Origin: Aquificota bacterium
GTDB lineage: Bacteria; Aquificota; Aquificia; Aquificales; Aquificaceae
Reading direction: 5' to 3'
DNA length: 64,000 nucleotides
NCBI GenBank assembly: GCA_018771605.1
Contig: CP076324.1
Coordinates: 992,001-1,056,000 of the forward strand
A program made the position numbers and the translations under genes. The notes under the pieces are model-generated. The model searched no databases. It was not told the DNA's origin and saw only the letters and a program-made list of their open reading frames with translations. This document shows, in pieces, positions 38,397-49,479 of this stretch (position 1 is its first letter; each line of letters begins with the position of its first letter).

Positions 38397-40457
38397 ATGG
38401 ATAGATTTTTACCTTTCCTGTTATGGTTAAGAGTTTATAACAGAAAGGTTTTTACTCAGGACCTTGTGGCAGGGCTAACAGTTGCTGTAGTTCTTGTGCC
38501 TCAATCTATGGCCTATGCTCTTATTGCTGGCCTTCCACCTGTATATGGTTTGTATGCAGCTTCAATCCCTGTAATAATAGCTACCCTTTTTGGTAGTTCT
38601 CCACAACTTGCCACTGGACCTGTGGCTATAGTGTCTTTTCTTACTTTTACATCGCTTACAAGTTATGCGAAGCCAGGAGAAGAAAAGTTTATTGAACTTG
38701 CCATACTTATGGCGTTCTTGGTCGGAATTATTCAAATAGCCATAGGTGTTTTTAGACTTGGCTTTCTTGTTAGTTTTGTGTCACATGCTGTTATTATGGG
38801 TTTTACTAACGCCGCAGCCATAATCATCATAATCACGCAGATACCAGCCCTGTTGGGTATAAAGGTGGAGCAAAGGGAGCTTATCTTCCAAAACCTTTAT
38901 GAAATAGCTATAAACGTTCCCAAAACCAACCTTTACACCCTTGTGTTAGGTTTGGCCTCCATAGGTATAATAATTGGCCTAAGAAGGATAAATAGAAATA
39001 TTCCATCTGCCCTTGTGGCAGTTATTATCTTTACAGCTCTTTCCTATTTTCTATCCTTTGAAAGCTATGGTATAAGGGTTGTGGGAAACATTCCACAAGG
39101 GCTTCCTTACCCCTCCATACCCTACATAGATCTTGACCTTTTGGATAGACTTCTTGGCAAGGCTTTTATCATAGCACTTGTGGGTTTTATGGAAGCTTAC
39201 GCTATAGCCAAGTTTATAGCTAACCAAACAAAGCAAAAGCTGGATGTAAACCAAGAGTTAATAGGGCAAGGTCTTGCTAATTTGGTAGGTTCCTTCTTTA
39301 AAAGCTTCCCAGTAAGCGGTTCCTTTTCACGTTCTGCGGTCAACTTCCAAGCTGGTGCAAAGACGGGCATGTCCAACATAATAAGCGCCTGCTTTGTGAT
39401 AGCAACCCTTTTGCTTGCTGGGCCACTCCTTTACTACCTTCCAAGGCCTGTCCTTTCCGCCATAGTGATAACAGCAGTTTTAAGCCTTATAAGACCACAT
39501 TATTTTATTCACCTGTGGAAAACTAACAGGTATGATGGCATATCCGCCATAACTACCTTTGCCCTCTCTTTCATAATGAAGCCAGACTATGCCATACTAA
39601 TAGGTGTTTTCTTATCTTTGTCTCTATTCCTTTGGAGAAGCCTTCATCCTAGAATAGTGAGAATGTCCAGGGATCCTATTAGTGGTACTTTTGTAAATGC
39701 AGAAGCAAACAACTTACCTATATGTCCACAAATTGAAATGTTAAGGCCTGAAGCCTCTTTATACTATGCCAATGTAGAAAACATATTGGAAGAGATAAAA
39801 AATATAATAAAAGACAAGCCTGCTTTAAAATACCTTGTAATAGATGGAGAGTCTATAAACTATGTGGATGGAACGGCTCTAGAGGTACTGTACGACTTTT
39901 GTGAAGATTTAAAAAATCTAGGTATAAACCTTGTTTTTGTAAATGTGAAAGCTCCTGTAAGAGAAGCCATGATACATTCTGGTTTTTTGGACGAGCTCGG
40001 CAAGGAGAACATCCTTCCATCAAAGGGCTATGCCATAGGCTTTTTGTTTAAAAGCCTGGATCATCAGTATTGTGCAAAGGTATGCCCTTACGCCTTATTC
40101 AATGAGTGCTATACGGTTAAAGATTATGTTAAGTTTGAGCCAGCTGAAAACCCAATAAGGTCTATATACGAAGGCCTTTCCAAGTATGAAGACGTGGATG
40201 TTTATGTGGGAAGAGCTTATGGTAGCCTTATACTAAAGGCTAACAGCATAGAGCTTGATCTCAGAAGCCAAGATTTTTATACTGATGGAAGCGCTATCTA
40301 TATACCCTCCACCAAGGTTGTAAAGAAGATGGGTGAACTTGTATCACTGGGAAGTTTGTGCAACAAAAAGGACTGTATCATGAAAAACGGCTTTATTTAT
40401 CTTGGTAGCACTACACAAGAGATGGTAGAAAACCTTAAGAAGATAGTCAAATCCTAA
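38397..40457 (+). CDS. SulP-family anion transporter with STAS and extra C-terminal domain
   Basis: The 686-residue protein has about 11-12 membrane segments (VAGLTVAVVLVPQSMAYALIAGLPPVYGLYAA start, FPVSGSFSRSAVNFQAGAKT middle) and a STAS domain at about 435-545. Sulfate or bicarbonate is the usual substrate. A further 130 residues follow STAS, with three to four Cys (YCAKVCPYALFNEC, later CNKKDC), which ordinary SulP proteins lack. Bicarbonate uptake would suit an autotroph, but this is inference. It is divergent from the mod operon and overlaps the next gene by 11 nt. Confidence 0.88.
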   Translation: MDRFLPFLLWLRVYNRKVFTQDLVAGLTVAVVLVPQSMAYALIAGLPPVYGLYAASIPVIIATLFGSSPQLATGPVAIVSFLTFTSLTSYAKPGEEKFIELAILMAFLVGIIQIAIGVFRLGFLVSFVSHAVIMGFTNAAAIIIIITQIPALLGIKVEQRELIFQNLYEIAINVPKTNLYTLVLGLASIGIIIGLRRINRNIPSALVAVIIFTALSYFLSFESYGIRVVGNIPQGLPYPSIPYIDLDLLDRLLGKAFIIALVGFMEAYAIAKFIANQTKQKLDVNQELIGQGLANLVGSFFKSFPVSGSFSRSAVNFQAGAKTGMSNIISACFVIATLLLAGPLLYYLPRPVLSAIVITAVLSLIRPHYFIHLWKTNRYDGISAITTFALSFIMKPDYAILIGVFLSLSLFLWRSLHPRIVRMSRDPISGTFVNAEANNLPICPQIEMLRPEASLYYANVENILEEIKNIIKDKPALKYLVIDGESINYVDGTALEVLYDFCEDLKNLGINLVFVNVKAPVREAMIHSGFLDELGKENILPSKGYAIGFLFKSLDHQYCAKVCPYALFNECYTVKDYVKFEPAENPIRSIYEGLSKYEDVDVYVGRAYGSLILKANSIELDLRSQDFYTDGSAIYIPSTKVVKKMGELVSLGSLCNKKDCIMKNGFIYLGSTTQEMVENLKKIVKS

Positions 40458-41580
40458 ATACAAGTCCTCTTATAAGAACAGAATATGTAAAGTAGAGCCA
40501 TAAGGCGAGGTAAGGTACTGCTGCCAAATTAGATAGGGGTTGGCCTTGGGCCTCTGCAAAGACCATCCAAGCCAGAGCGACCACGGTAAGGGGCAAGATT
40601 CTCCTTATAGCCTTTTCATCCACAAGGTCCGAAATATAAACACCTTCTTTGTTGGAAAATCTCACGTTGTAAACGATTCTTGGATAGAGGTGTGACATAC
40701 CACCCATTATGGTAATAGCTGTAAAACCATAGATATGCAAGTCGAAATGTAAAAGGACCATATGAGAAACCAGCTCTTTACCAGCCATAAAAGAGCCTAT
40801 TAGCATGCCGATGGGAAGTATAAAGAGGGCAAGCAAAAAGTATTTTATAACGTAAGGAATCTCCTTTGGCGTGCGCCTTTTTGCAAAGATGGAGTAGATC
40901 AGGTAAAGGTAGTATCCTACAAAAACTAAAACAAAGAAGCTCATAAGGGCTATGAGTTTATAGGAATAAAGGTAAAAGCTTATAAGAAAAGGTGGTGTGG
41001 AGAGAAGGCCCATATAGAAAAGTCTTTTGCTCAATGTTAGATTAAGAGGCTCCATGTAAATCATTGGTATCCAAGCAAGCTCCACACCTATTACCACATT
41101 TAGCATAAAACCGACTGTTAATGTATGGATAGCTAAAGCGAAGGGTACATAAGCAAACTCTGAAAGGACAAGAAAGATGCCAGATAAAAGGAAGTAAAGG
41201 CTACCTACAGTTAAAAACTTTACAGTTATGGGCTGGAAGTTCCTTATAGAAAGTAGCACATGGAAAAAGAAAAGAAAACAGGAGACAAGGTGAATAAGGC
41301 TACCTATGAGATGGTTGAAGCTGTAAAAGGCTATAGAAGAGGTAAGACTCAAGGCAAATACCACATAAGAAAGCCAAGGGACTTTCAATGGCCTGTTTTG
41401 TGAGTTGGGCACTATCTGGTACATGGCCCCCATTATGGTATGTGCCACAAAGCCGAAAACTGCTACTATCCATAGGGTTTTAACATCCGTGGTAAAGGTT
41501 CTGAGAAATATAGAATAAAGGATGTCAAAAACCGCAAGGAAGAAAAAGGGTATGCTTACCTTAGATACGTAAAACATCAC
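40447..41580 (-). CDS. Polytopic membrane protein, haem-copper oxidase subunit I/NnrS-like
   Basis: A 377-residue protein with about eleven hydrophobic segments. Histidines lie at helix positions that recall haem-copper oxidase or NnrS proteins: FVAHTIMGAMYQIVP near residue 47, AIHTLTVGF in the middle, and LLHFDLHIYGFTAITIMGGMSHLYPRIV near 290. No copper-site or proton-channel motif is certain. It may bind haem and act in nitric oxide or redox stress, but I cannot name a function. It starts 4 nt inside the cupin gene and ends inside sulP. Confidence 0.6.
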   Translation of the reverse strand: MMFYVSKVSIPFFFLAVFDILYSIFLRTFTTDVKTLWIVAVFGFVAHTIMGAMYQIVPNSQNRPLKVPWLSYVVFALSLTSSIAFYSFNHLIGSLIHLVSCFLFFFHVLLSIRNFQPITVKFLTVGSLYFLLSGIFLVLSEFAYVPFALAIHTLTVGFMLNVVIGVELAWIPMIYMEPLNLTLSKRLFYMGLLSTPPFLISFYLYSYKLIALMSFFVLVFVGYYLYLIYSIFAKRRTPKEIPYVIKYFLLALFILPIGMLIGSFMAGKELVSHMVLLHFDLHIYGFTAITIMGGMSHLYPRIVYNVRFSNKEGVYISDLVDEKAIRRILPLTVVALAWMVFAEAQGQPLSNLAAVPYLALWLYFTYSVLIRGLVFRI

Positions 41581-41879
41581 ACAACAAAGGCTATTACAGT
41601 CATATCTTGCAGGGCAACAAAACCATGTGGCTCCGAAGGCTCATAGAGGAGTGCCTCTCCCTTTCTTAGCCTTTCCATTTTTTCTTCGCTACCCACAAAA
41701 AAGTCTCCTTCGCCTTCAAGCACAAGTGTTATAACCCTATGGGGTGATGTATGAAGAGGAATCTTCTGCCCTGCTTTTAGATGGAAGGCTATACATTTTA
41801 AATCCGCTCTTGAATAAAGTGCCTTTTTCACGGGCATAAAATCTGAAAAGTTTGGCTCTGATTTCAACAGCTGTGCCAT
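41577..41879 (-). CDS. Small cupin protein
   Basis: A 100-residue single-cupin protein. Motif 1 is LHTSPHRVITLVLEGEGDFFVG and motif 2 runs through LLYEPSEPHGFVAL, giving candidate metal ligands at His, His, Glu and His. It lies between two membrane-protein genes (overlap of 4 nt with the following one, 2-nt gap to the previous), so it likely works with them as a metal-bound sensor or small enzyme. Its substrate is unknown. Confidence 0.75.
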   Translation of the reverse strand: MAQLLKSEPNFSDFMPVKKALYSRADLKCIAFHLKAGQKIPLHTSPHRVITLVLEGEGDFFVGSEEKMERLRKGEALLYEPSEPHGFVALQDMTVIAFVV

Positions 41880-41881
41880 AT

Positions 41882-42328
41882 TTAACCTCCAAATCTTAAT
41901 TTAACTGCAAGGTAAACTATCAAAAGGCTTAGGAAAAGGTTTATAAAACCTAAAAACTTGGCCATAAGCCTGTGAAAGCTTGAAGATATAGCCCTTGGTC
42001 CAAAGTAAAGGTCATGAATGAGGGAAACTACTACCACGAGTAAAAATAAACCTATCTTTTGAAGCAAAGTTTTTGTGTAGATGTTTGAAAGGTCAAAAAG
42101 GCTTGAAATGCCAACTATATAATGTATGTTTATAAGGCCTGTGATAAAAAGAATAAGTAAAGAAGCAAATGTACCATAAAAGCTAAAGCGCCTTCCCACC
42201 TCTTGAAAAACCTGGTCCCTTATGGGTAGCTTTCTTACAAAGGGAGACACGACAAAGACTAAAAATATCATGCCACCTACCCAAAGGGTAGCAAAAACAA
42301 TGTGTAAAAATAAAACCAACTCTTTCAT
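41882..42328 (-). CDS. CopD-like four-helix membrane protein
   Basis: A 148-residue protein with four membrane helices. LVLFLHIVFATLWVGGMIFLVFVVSPF at the start resembles the CopD/TMEM205 superfamily, and His residues near 9, 69 and 107 (SLIHDLYFGPRA) could hold haem b. It is the first gene of the set with the cupin and the haem-copper-like protein. AT-rich sequence of about 70 nt separates it from the groL terminator. Confidence 0.65.
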   Translation of the reverse strand: MKELVLFLHIVFATLWVGGMIFLVFVVSPFVRKLPIRDQVFQEVGRRFSFYGTFASLLILFITGLINIHYIVGISSLFDLSNIYTKTLLQKIGLFLLVVVVSLIHDLYFGPRAISSSFHRLMAKFLGFINLFLSLLIVYLAVKLRFGG

Positions 42329-42369
42329 AGTAAATCCTTACTTATATTTTAATCTTTTAAAAAAAATTG

Positions 42370-42394
42370 TCAATAAAAGGCCCCAGAGGGGGCC
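42370..42394 (-). terminator. groESL terminator
   Basis: On the minus strand GGCCCC/GGGGCC arms around CTCT (42379-42394) follow the groL stop by about 10 nt and lead into TTTTATTG. A further T8 run follows. Confidence 0.75.
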
Positions 42395-42403
42395 TGAGGC
42401 TTT

Positions 42404-44065
<1,662 letters not shown>

Positions 44066-44359
44066 TTACTCAATTATTGCAAGCACTTCATCCTCAGACA
44101 TGATAAGGAATTTTTCTCCATCAAGCTCCACCTCGGTGCCCGCATACTTGTTAAACACCACCTTATCACCGGGCTTTACCTTAGGTGGAACTTGTTGACC
44201 GTTTTGCAAAAGCTTGCCCTCTCCAACTGCTATAACTTCACCTATTTGAGGCTTTTCCTTTGCTGTGTCTGGTATGATTATGCCAGAGGCTGTTCTTTGT
44301 TCCTGTTCCTCAAACCTTTTGACCACAATCTTATCGTATAGTGGTCTCAGCTTTGCCAT
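44066..44359 (-). CDS. groS: Co-chaperonin GroES
   Basis: The 97-residue co-chaperonin caps Gro[38 protein letters not shown] and [30 protein letters not shown] are family marks. A GGAGGTGG site precedes the ATG. It is first in the groESL operon. Confidence 0.97.
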   Translation of the reverse strand: MAKLRPLYDKIVVKRFEEQEQRTASGIIIPDTAKEKPQIGEVIAVGEGKLLQNGQQVPPKVKPGDKVVFNKYAGTEVELDGEKFLIMSEDEVLAIIE

Positions 44360-44392
44360 GTTCCACCTCCTTTAGGGGATTTTACGATAGAT

Positions 44393-44421
44393 ATTATATT
44401 AACATCCCATTATTTTGTCAA
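44393..44421 (-). promoter_or_regulatory. groESL promoter, full sigma-70 consensus
   Basis: Minus strand TTGACA (44421-44416), exactly 17 nt, then TATAAT (44398-44393). The leader to the ATG is about 33 nt. No CIRCE repeat or sigma-32-like site is visible. Confidence 0.85.
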
Positions 44422-44451
44422 GAGGTATTTAGAAAAATTTGAGCATGTCAA

Positions 44452-44468
44452 ACTAATATTTTATTAGT
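44452..44468. repeat. Dyad upstream of groESL
   Basis: ACTAATA and TATTAGT flank TTT in perfect inverted symmetry, 31 nt upstream of the groESL -35. It may be a binding site; AT-rich chance symmetry is possible. Confidence 0.4.
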
Positions 44469-44564
44469 CCAGAATATGTACTAAATTGGTGTATACAAAG
44501 GACTTAGGAAAAAGATTATCCTTAAGGCTTTGAAAAGGTATATAATATTATTTCTAGGTCTGCA

Positions 44565-44654
44565 GGAGAGGTGACCGAGTGGCCGAAGGTGCAGCACTGG
44601 AAATGCTGTGTACGGGCAAACCCCGTACCGCGGGTTCGAATCCCGCCCTCTCCG
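44565..44654 (+). tRNA. tRNA-Ser (anticodon GGA)
   Basis: The acceptor GGAGAGG (44565-44571) pairs with CCTCTCC (44647-44653). The anticodon stem CAGCA/TGCTG encloses CTGGAAA with GGA at 44599-44601. A long variable arm (TACGGGCAAACCCCGTA) is class II, as expected for serine. The T loop is TTCGAAT. CCA is not encoded. TATAAT at 44541-44546 is a likely -10. Confidence 0.95.
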
Positions 44655-44655
44655 T

Positions 44656-45912
44656 TTAAGCCTTCTTAACCTTTAAAATCATGCCTTTTACTTCTTCAAC
44701 CACCACTTGCTCTCCTTTTTTCAAAGGCTCATCGCTTATGGCATTCCATATCTCACCGTGTATAAAGACCTTCCCTTTTCCATTCACAAAATCTGCATAA
44801 ACTTCCCCTTGTTCTCCAATAAGCTCTTCTGTTCCAAGCATCTTTTTACGTTTCTGTGCTTTTAATCCGAGTCTTCCCGCAAAAAGGAAAAAACCTACTG
44901 TAAGGATGACCATGGTGGCTATAACGCTTATTGGAATATCTCCATAGGGCGATTCTGGGTTTATAAGAATTAAAGAGCCAAGAGCAAGGGCTATAGCACC
45001 TGCAACCGCAAGCCCACCAAAGGTGGGAGTTATAAGCTCCAGTATAAGGAGAAGAATTCCAGCAAGGATAAGGAGTAAGCCAAGCCAGTTGATACCTATA
45101 ACCCCAAGGCCATAAAGCCCTAGAAGAAAGCATATAACACCTACCGTGCCAGGTATTATGGTTCCTGGATTGTAAAGTTCAAAGAAAATGCCATAAAAAC
45201 CTATAAGAAGAAGCATGTAGGCAATTGTAGGGTTTGTTATTATGCTAAGAAATTCTTCCCTTAAGCTCTTACCTATTTCTACCACCTGAAGGCCCTTAGT
45301 TTTAATAACCACTTCCCTACCGTGTTTTTTTATTACTTTCCCATCCAACTTTTCCAAAAGGTCTTTCCTATCCGTCGCTATAATATCTATAACCTTTTCC
45401 TTTAGTGCTTCTTCTGGCGTAAGAGATATGGCTTTAGTTACCATCTTTTCCACAGTTTGAGGGTTTCTTCCCTTCTCCTTAGCAATACTACGCACAAAAG
45501 CTAGCATATCTTGCATAACCTTTTGCTTCATAGCCTCATCCATCTTTTCACCACCCATCTGCACAGGCGTAGCTGCACCTATGTTTGTCCCGGGAGCCAT
45601 CACAGCCACATCTGCTGAGAGAGTTATTATGGCACCGGCGGAAGCTGCACGGCCACCCGGTGGATAAACAAAGACCACCACAGGAAGGGGAGTCCTTTGA
45701 AACTCTTGAATGACCTCCCTCATGGAGCTTTCAAGGCCCCCGGGTGTGTTCAATTCAAGAATAAAAAGGCTCCCCCCCTCTTTCTCCGCCTTTTGCAAAC
45801 TTCTTTTTATATGGTCCACCATGAGGGGTGTTACGGCCTCTTGCCACTTGGAGATGAATATCTTTGCGTTGGAAAAGGCTATAAGGGAAAGCAGTATGAT
45901 CAAAAGCTTCAT
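44656..45912 (-). CDS. NfeD-family membrane serine protease
   Basis: The 418-residue protein has a signal peptide (about 1-16), a ClpP-like protease domain with the nucleophile region GRAASAGA (Ser91) and a likely catalytic Lys near 131. About five membrane segments (about 225-350) and a C-terminal OB-fold NfeD domain ending VVVEEVKGMILKVKKA follow. Such proteases are found with stomatin partners in hyperthermophiles and are thought to act in membrane quality control. No stomatin gene is adjacent here. The stop is 2 nt from the tRNA-Ser end. Confidence 0.88.
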   Translation of the reverse strand: MKLLIILLSLIAFSNAKIFISKWQEAVTPLMVDHIKRSLQKAEKEGGSLFILELNTPGGLESSMREVIQEFQRTPLPVVVFVYPPGGRAASAGAIITLSADVAVMAPGTNIGAATPVQMGGEKMDEAMKQKVMQDMLAFVRSIAKEKGRNPQTVEKMVTKAISLTPEEALKEKVIDIIATDRKDLLEKLDGKVIKKHGREVVIKTKGLQVVEIGKSLREEFLSIITNPTIAYMLLLIGFYGIFFELYNPGTIIPGTVGVICFLLGLYGLGVIGINWLGLLLILAGILLLILELITPTFGGLAVAGAIALALGSLILINPESPYGDIPISVIATMVILTVGFFLFAGRLGLKAQKRKKMLGTEELIGEQGEVYADFVNGKGKVFIHGEIWNAISDEPLKKGEQVVVEEVKGMILKVKKA

Positions 45913-45927
45913 AGGAAAATCTTAAAT

Positions 45928-46545
45928 CTACTTTATCCTGCTTGCAAGCTCTTCAAGAACTTCCTCAATCCCTATATTTCTTACAGTGAGCATGAGAAGA
46001 AGATGGTAAAACATGTCGGAGGCTTCCGCCCTTATCTCTTCCGGCATACCTCTTTTTAAGGCTATAAGGGTTTCAATGGCCTCTTCACCAAACTTTTGAA
46101 GTATTCTATCTTCACCCTCTTTAAAGAGCTTTACCGTGTATGAGTTTTCTGGCATCTCTTCAAGCCTTTGTTGTATTATCTCTTGGAGCCTTTGAAGTGT
46201 TTCAAAGGGAAGCACCCTCTTTACCTTTTTCCCCTCAAGGTCCCTAAAAAAGCAATTCCTTTCCCCCGTATGGCAAGCCCTGTTTTTTTCTTGCAAGACA
46301 ATATAGAGCAAAACATCCTCATCACAGTCAACCCTTATCTCCACCACCCTTTGAAGCTCTCCAGAGCTTTCACCCTTTTTCCATATAGCCTTTCTTGACC
46401 TTGAGTAGTAGTGGGCATAGCCCGTTTCTATGGTTTTCCTTATGGCCTCCTCGTTGGCCCAAGCGAACATCCTTATCTCACCAGTCCTATAATCCTGTGC
46501 TATTACAGGTATTAGGCCCTCTTGGTTAAACTTGAGCTGTAGCAT
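45928..46545 (-). CDS. hisIE: Phosphoribosyl-AMP cyclohydrolase/phosphoribosyl-ATP pyrophosphatase
   Basis: The 205-residue fusion does steps 2 and 3 of histidine synthesis. Residues about 1-110 are HisI ([61 protein letters not shown]). Residues about 118-205 are HisE ([27 protein letters not shown]). The start lies within the scpA 3' end (20-nt overlap), with TATAAT 8 nt upstream on the same strand. Confidence 0.95.
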   Translation of the reverse strand: MLQLKFNQEGLIPVIAQDYRTGEIRMFAWANEEAIRKTIETGYAHYYSRSRKAIWKKGESSGELQRVVEIRVDCDEDVLLYIVLQEKNRACHTGERNCFFRDLEGKKVKRVLPFETLQRLQEIIQQRLEEMPENSYTVKLFKEGEDRILQKFGEEAIETLIALKRGMPEEIRAEASDMFYHLLLMLTVRNIGIEEVLEELASRIK

Positions 46546-47137
46546 CCCTCTTAATTATAATCCTTAAGTCTTCAAAAGGTTTTTCTTGTTCTATGTCTAC
46601 AATGTCTTCTTGATATAGCACCATAAGGGCCATTAGGTATGGCACAAGGTTTTTCCCAAGGATAATCTGATAAAAGGAAAGGACCATGCCCTTCTCTTTA
46701 AAAAGATTTTTAAGCTCTTGGAGAGCGTCTTCAAACTTTGATATGTGTATGGGGAATTTTCTTTCTCTCCTCCTTTTCACGGATACCTTCACCTTTCTTA
46801 TGACCTTTTTTGCCTTCTCAAGCCTGTCTGTTAAATCCTCTATTATCTCTTCCTGTTGGCTTTCAAACTGTTCCACTATTTCCTCAAGAGTTATCCTTTT
46901 CCTTTCTCTCTTTTGCTTTGGCTCTGGAAAGAGGACTTCCGCCTGCTTTTTAAGAAGAAAAGAGGCTGCCAAAAGGGCCCTTGCGGGCACCCTCAGGTCA
47001 AGTAGTTCGTGCCTTTTTATCTCCTCCATGTAAGCCTTTGCAAGGGCGCATATATCCACATCCCAAGGGTCAAGCTTTCCCTCCTCCACAAGCCTGTAAG
47101 CAAGGGCAAAGGGGTGTTCTTCTTCAAAGCGCCACAT
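46526..47137 (-). CDS. scpA: Segregation and condensation protein A
   Basis: The 203-residue kleisin bridges the SMC heads. [29 protein letters not shown] near the start, [24 protein letters not shown], and a C-terminal winged helix ([39 protein letters not shown]) are typical of ScpA. Length is on the short side. It overlaps accD by 14 nt and hisIE by 20 nt. No scpB is nearby. Confidence 0.87.
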   Translation of the reverse strand: MWRFEEEHPFALAYRLVEEGKLDPWDVDICALAKAYMEEIKRHELLDLRVPARALLAASFLLKKQAEVLFPEPKQKRERKRITLEEIVEQFESQQEEIIEDLTDRLEKAKKVIRKVKVSVKRRRERKFPIHISKFEDALQELKNLFKEKGMVLSFYQIILGKNLVPYLMALMVLYQEDIVDIEQEKPFEDLRIIIKRDATAQV

Positions 47138-47957
47138 GTCTTCTCCAATAGGTGGCCATCTTTATAAGGCTATAAAGGGTATCCTTTAGGTCCTTTCTAT
47201 GCACCACCATATCCACCATACCCTTTTCAAGCAAAAACTCCGATGTTTGAAAGCCTTCTGGAAGCTGTTGTTTAATGGTCTGCTCTATAACCCTCGGCCC
47301 TGCAAAGCCTATAAGGGCCTTTGGTTCAGCTATTATTATGTCTCCAAGGAAGGCAAAGCTTGCAGACACACCGCCCGTAGTGGGGTCTGTAAGCACAGTT
47401 ATATAGGGTAGTCCCTTTTCCTTTAAATAGCCCACGCCTATGGAAGTCTTTGCCATCTGCATGAGGGATAGTATGCCCTCTTGCATGCGAGCACCGCCGG
47501 AGGTTATCACAGCCACCAAAGGCAGGTCCTTTTCCTTTGCATGCTTACATGCCCTATAAAACCTCTCACCCACCACCGACCCCATGCTACCACCTATAAA
47601 GCCAAAGTCCATAACCGATAGCACAATCCTTTCATCCTTTAAAAGCCCCTCTGCCACTATCATAGCCTCAGAAAGTCCAGTGCTTTCTTGTGCCTGTTTT
47701 AGTCTTTCTTTGTAGCCCTTTGTGTCCTTAAAATTAAGCGGGTCTGTAGGCTTTATTTCCTCAAAGAGAATTTGATAGTCTTTTAGTAGGTATTCAAGCC
47801 TATCTTTTGCAGGCATGTTAAAGTGATGTTGGCACTTTGGACAAACGTTTAGGTTCTTCTTTAATTCAGGGATGTATAGGAGGGATTTACAGCTTTCGCA
47901 CTTGGTCCAAAGGACCTCCTTCTCCTCCTTTTTTCTAAATCTGTCCAAAAAGCCCAT
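47124..47957 (-). CDS. accD: Acetyl-CoA carboxylase carboxyltransferase subunit beta
   Basis: The 277-residue subunit transfers CO2 from biotin to acetyl-CoA for fatty acid synthesis. A four-Cys zinc finger ([17 protein letters not shown]) precedes the crotonase-like domain with [23 protein letters not shown] and [18 protein letters not shown]. An open frame extends upstream 44 codons, but the family begins at [16 protein letters not shown] lies 7 nt before that ATG. It is divergent from cysS. Confidence 0.94.
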   Translation of the reverse strand: MGFLDRFRKKEEKEVLWTKCESCKSLLYIPELKKNLNVCPKCQHHFNMPAKDRLEYLLKDYQILFEEIKPTDPLNFKDTKGYKERLKQAQESTGLSEAMIVAEGLLKDERIVLSVMDFGFIGGSMGSVVGERFYRACKHAKEKDLPLVAVITSGGARMQEGILSLMQMAKTSIGVGYLKEKGLPYITVLTDPTTGGVSASFAFLGDIIIAEPKALIGFAGPRVIEQTIKQQLPEGFQTSEFLLEKGMVDMVVHRKDLKDTLYSLIKMATYWRRHVAL

Positions 47958-48006
47958 TAATGCTATTTTACCATTAGGAGCTAACAATGAATTAAAATAT
48001 ACCACT

Positions 48007-49479
48007 ATGAGCCTTCGCATATACAACACCTTAACGGGCAAGGTAGAGGAGTTTGTTCCTATCAACCCTCCAAACGTGCTTATATACACCTGCGGTGTAA
48101 CCGTTTATGATGACTCCCACGTGGGCCATGGAAGAAGCCTTATAGTCTTTGATGTTTTTAGAAGATTTCTTGAACATATGGGATATAGGGTCAAGTTTGT
48201 CAGAAACTTCACGGATGTGGATGACAAGATAATAAACAAGGCAAAGGAAGAATGCGCTGACTTTATGACCATAGCCAACAGGTATATAGCCAGCTACTAC
48301 ATTGATATGGAAAACATAAGGGTAAAGCCTGCCGATGTGGAGCCGAGGGTAACGGAGCATATAAAGGAGATTATAGAAGTTATAAAGGCTTTGATAGATA
48401 AGGGCTATGCCTATGAGTCGGGTGGGGATGTCTATTTTTCCGTGTCTGCCTTTCCCGAGTATGGAAAGCTTTCAAAAAGGAACATAGAGGAGCTTGAGGC
48501 TGGCGCAAGGGTGGAGCCATCGGAGAAGAAGAGAAATCCTTTGGACTTTGCCCTTTGGAAGTCTGCCAAGGCTGGAGAGCCTGCTTGGGATTCTCCTTGG
48601 GGGCCCGGAAGGCCAGGCTGGCATACAGAGTGCGTTGCCATGATCTTCAAACACCTTGGGCAGACCATAGACATCCACGCCGGAGGCCTTGACCTTGTCT
48701 TTCCTCACCATGAAAATGAGATAGCACAGGCGGAAGCCTTGACGGGTAAGCCCTTTGCGCGCTATTGGGTTCATAACGGCCTCGTCACCGTTGGCGGTCA
48801 AAAGATGTCCAAGTCCCTTGGCAACTACATAACCCTCAAAGAGGTTTATTCTAAATACCATCCGGATATCCTTCGGCTTTTAGTCCTCTTTACACACTAC
48901 AGAAGCCCCTTGGATTTCTCTTGGGAAAAGATGGAAGAGACAAAAAGGGCCTACGAGAGGCTTTTGAACGCCTTGGAAGACCTTGAGCTTTTGAAAAAAC
49001 TACCAAGCTATGAAGAAAAGGGAACCCACCCACTATTTGAAAAGGTAAAGGAAGCAGAAGAGGCCTTCTTCCAAGCCCTTGGCGAAGACTTTAATACGCC
49101 ACAGGCCTTGGCGGTGGTTTATAACTTGGTGAGTGAATTAAACAAGATAAAAAACAAGGCCTTTTCGGAAGGCAAAATATCCCATCAAGAGCTTCAAGCC
49201 TACGAGTTTGCGGTGGATTCCCTTATAAGGAACTTGAGGGGAGTTTTTGGCCTTCTGGAAGATTACAGGCCCCAGTGTGAGGTTAAAAAAGTGGTCCAAA
49301 GGGAGCTATCTGCTGGAGAGGTGCTTGATACAAGGCTTATAGATTTGCTTATAGAGGTTAGAAGCATGGCAAGGAAGGAGAAGGTCTTTACCATTGCGGA
49401 CCACATAAGGGATAGGTTGAAAGAACTTGGTATAATCCTTGAAGATACACCGGCGGGGACAAAATGGAAAAGACAGTAG
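48007..49479 (+). CDS. cysS: Cysteinyl-tRNA synthetase
   Basis: The 490-residue class I enzyme has [18 protein letters not shown] with the HIGH-like motif, zinc ligands including the C of the HTECVAM region and HHENEIAQ, and KMSKSLGN. An upstream open frame of 45 codons is antisense to accD, so the start is ATG 48007 ([11 protein letters not shown]). TAAAAT lies 8 nt before it. Confidence 0.96.
   Translation: MSLRIYNTLTGKVEEFVPINPPNVLIYTCGVTVYDDSHVGHGRSLIVFDVFRRFLEHMGYRVKFVRNFTDVDDKIINKAKEECADFMTIANRYIASYYIDMENIRVKPADVEPRVTEHIKEIIEVIKALIDKGYAYESGGDVYFSVSAFPEYGKLSKRNIEELEAGARVEPSEKKRNPLDFALWKSAKAGEPAWDSPWGPGRPGWHTECVAMIFKHLGQTIDIHAGGLDLVFPHHENEIAQAEALTGKPFARYWVHNGLVTVGGQKMSKSLGNYITLKEVYSKYHPDILRLLVLFTHYRSPLDFSWEKMEETKRAYERLLNALEDLELLKKLPSYEEKGTHPLFEKVKEAEEAFFQALGEDFNTPQALAVVYNLVSELNKIKNKAFSEGKISHQELQAYEFAVDSLIRNLRGVFGLLEDYRPQCEVKKVVQRELSAGEVLDTRLIDLLIEVRSMARKEKVFTIADHIRDRLKELGIILEDTPAGTKWKRQ

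Noticed and set aside
44360-44564. Small gene or ncRNA between groES and tRNA-Ser
   Set aside because: Only promoter elements and one dyad are visible in these 205 nt; no frame or stable RNA structure stands out.
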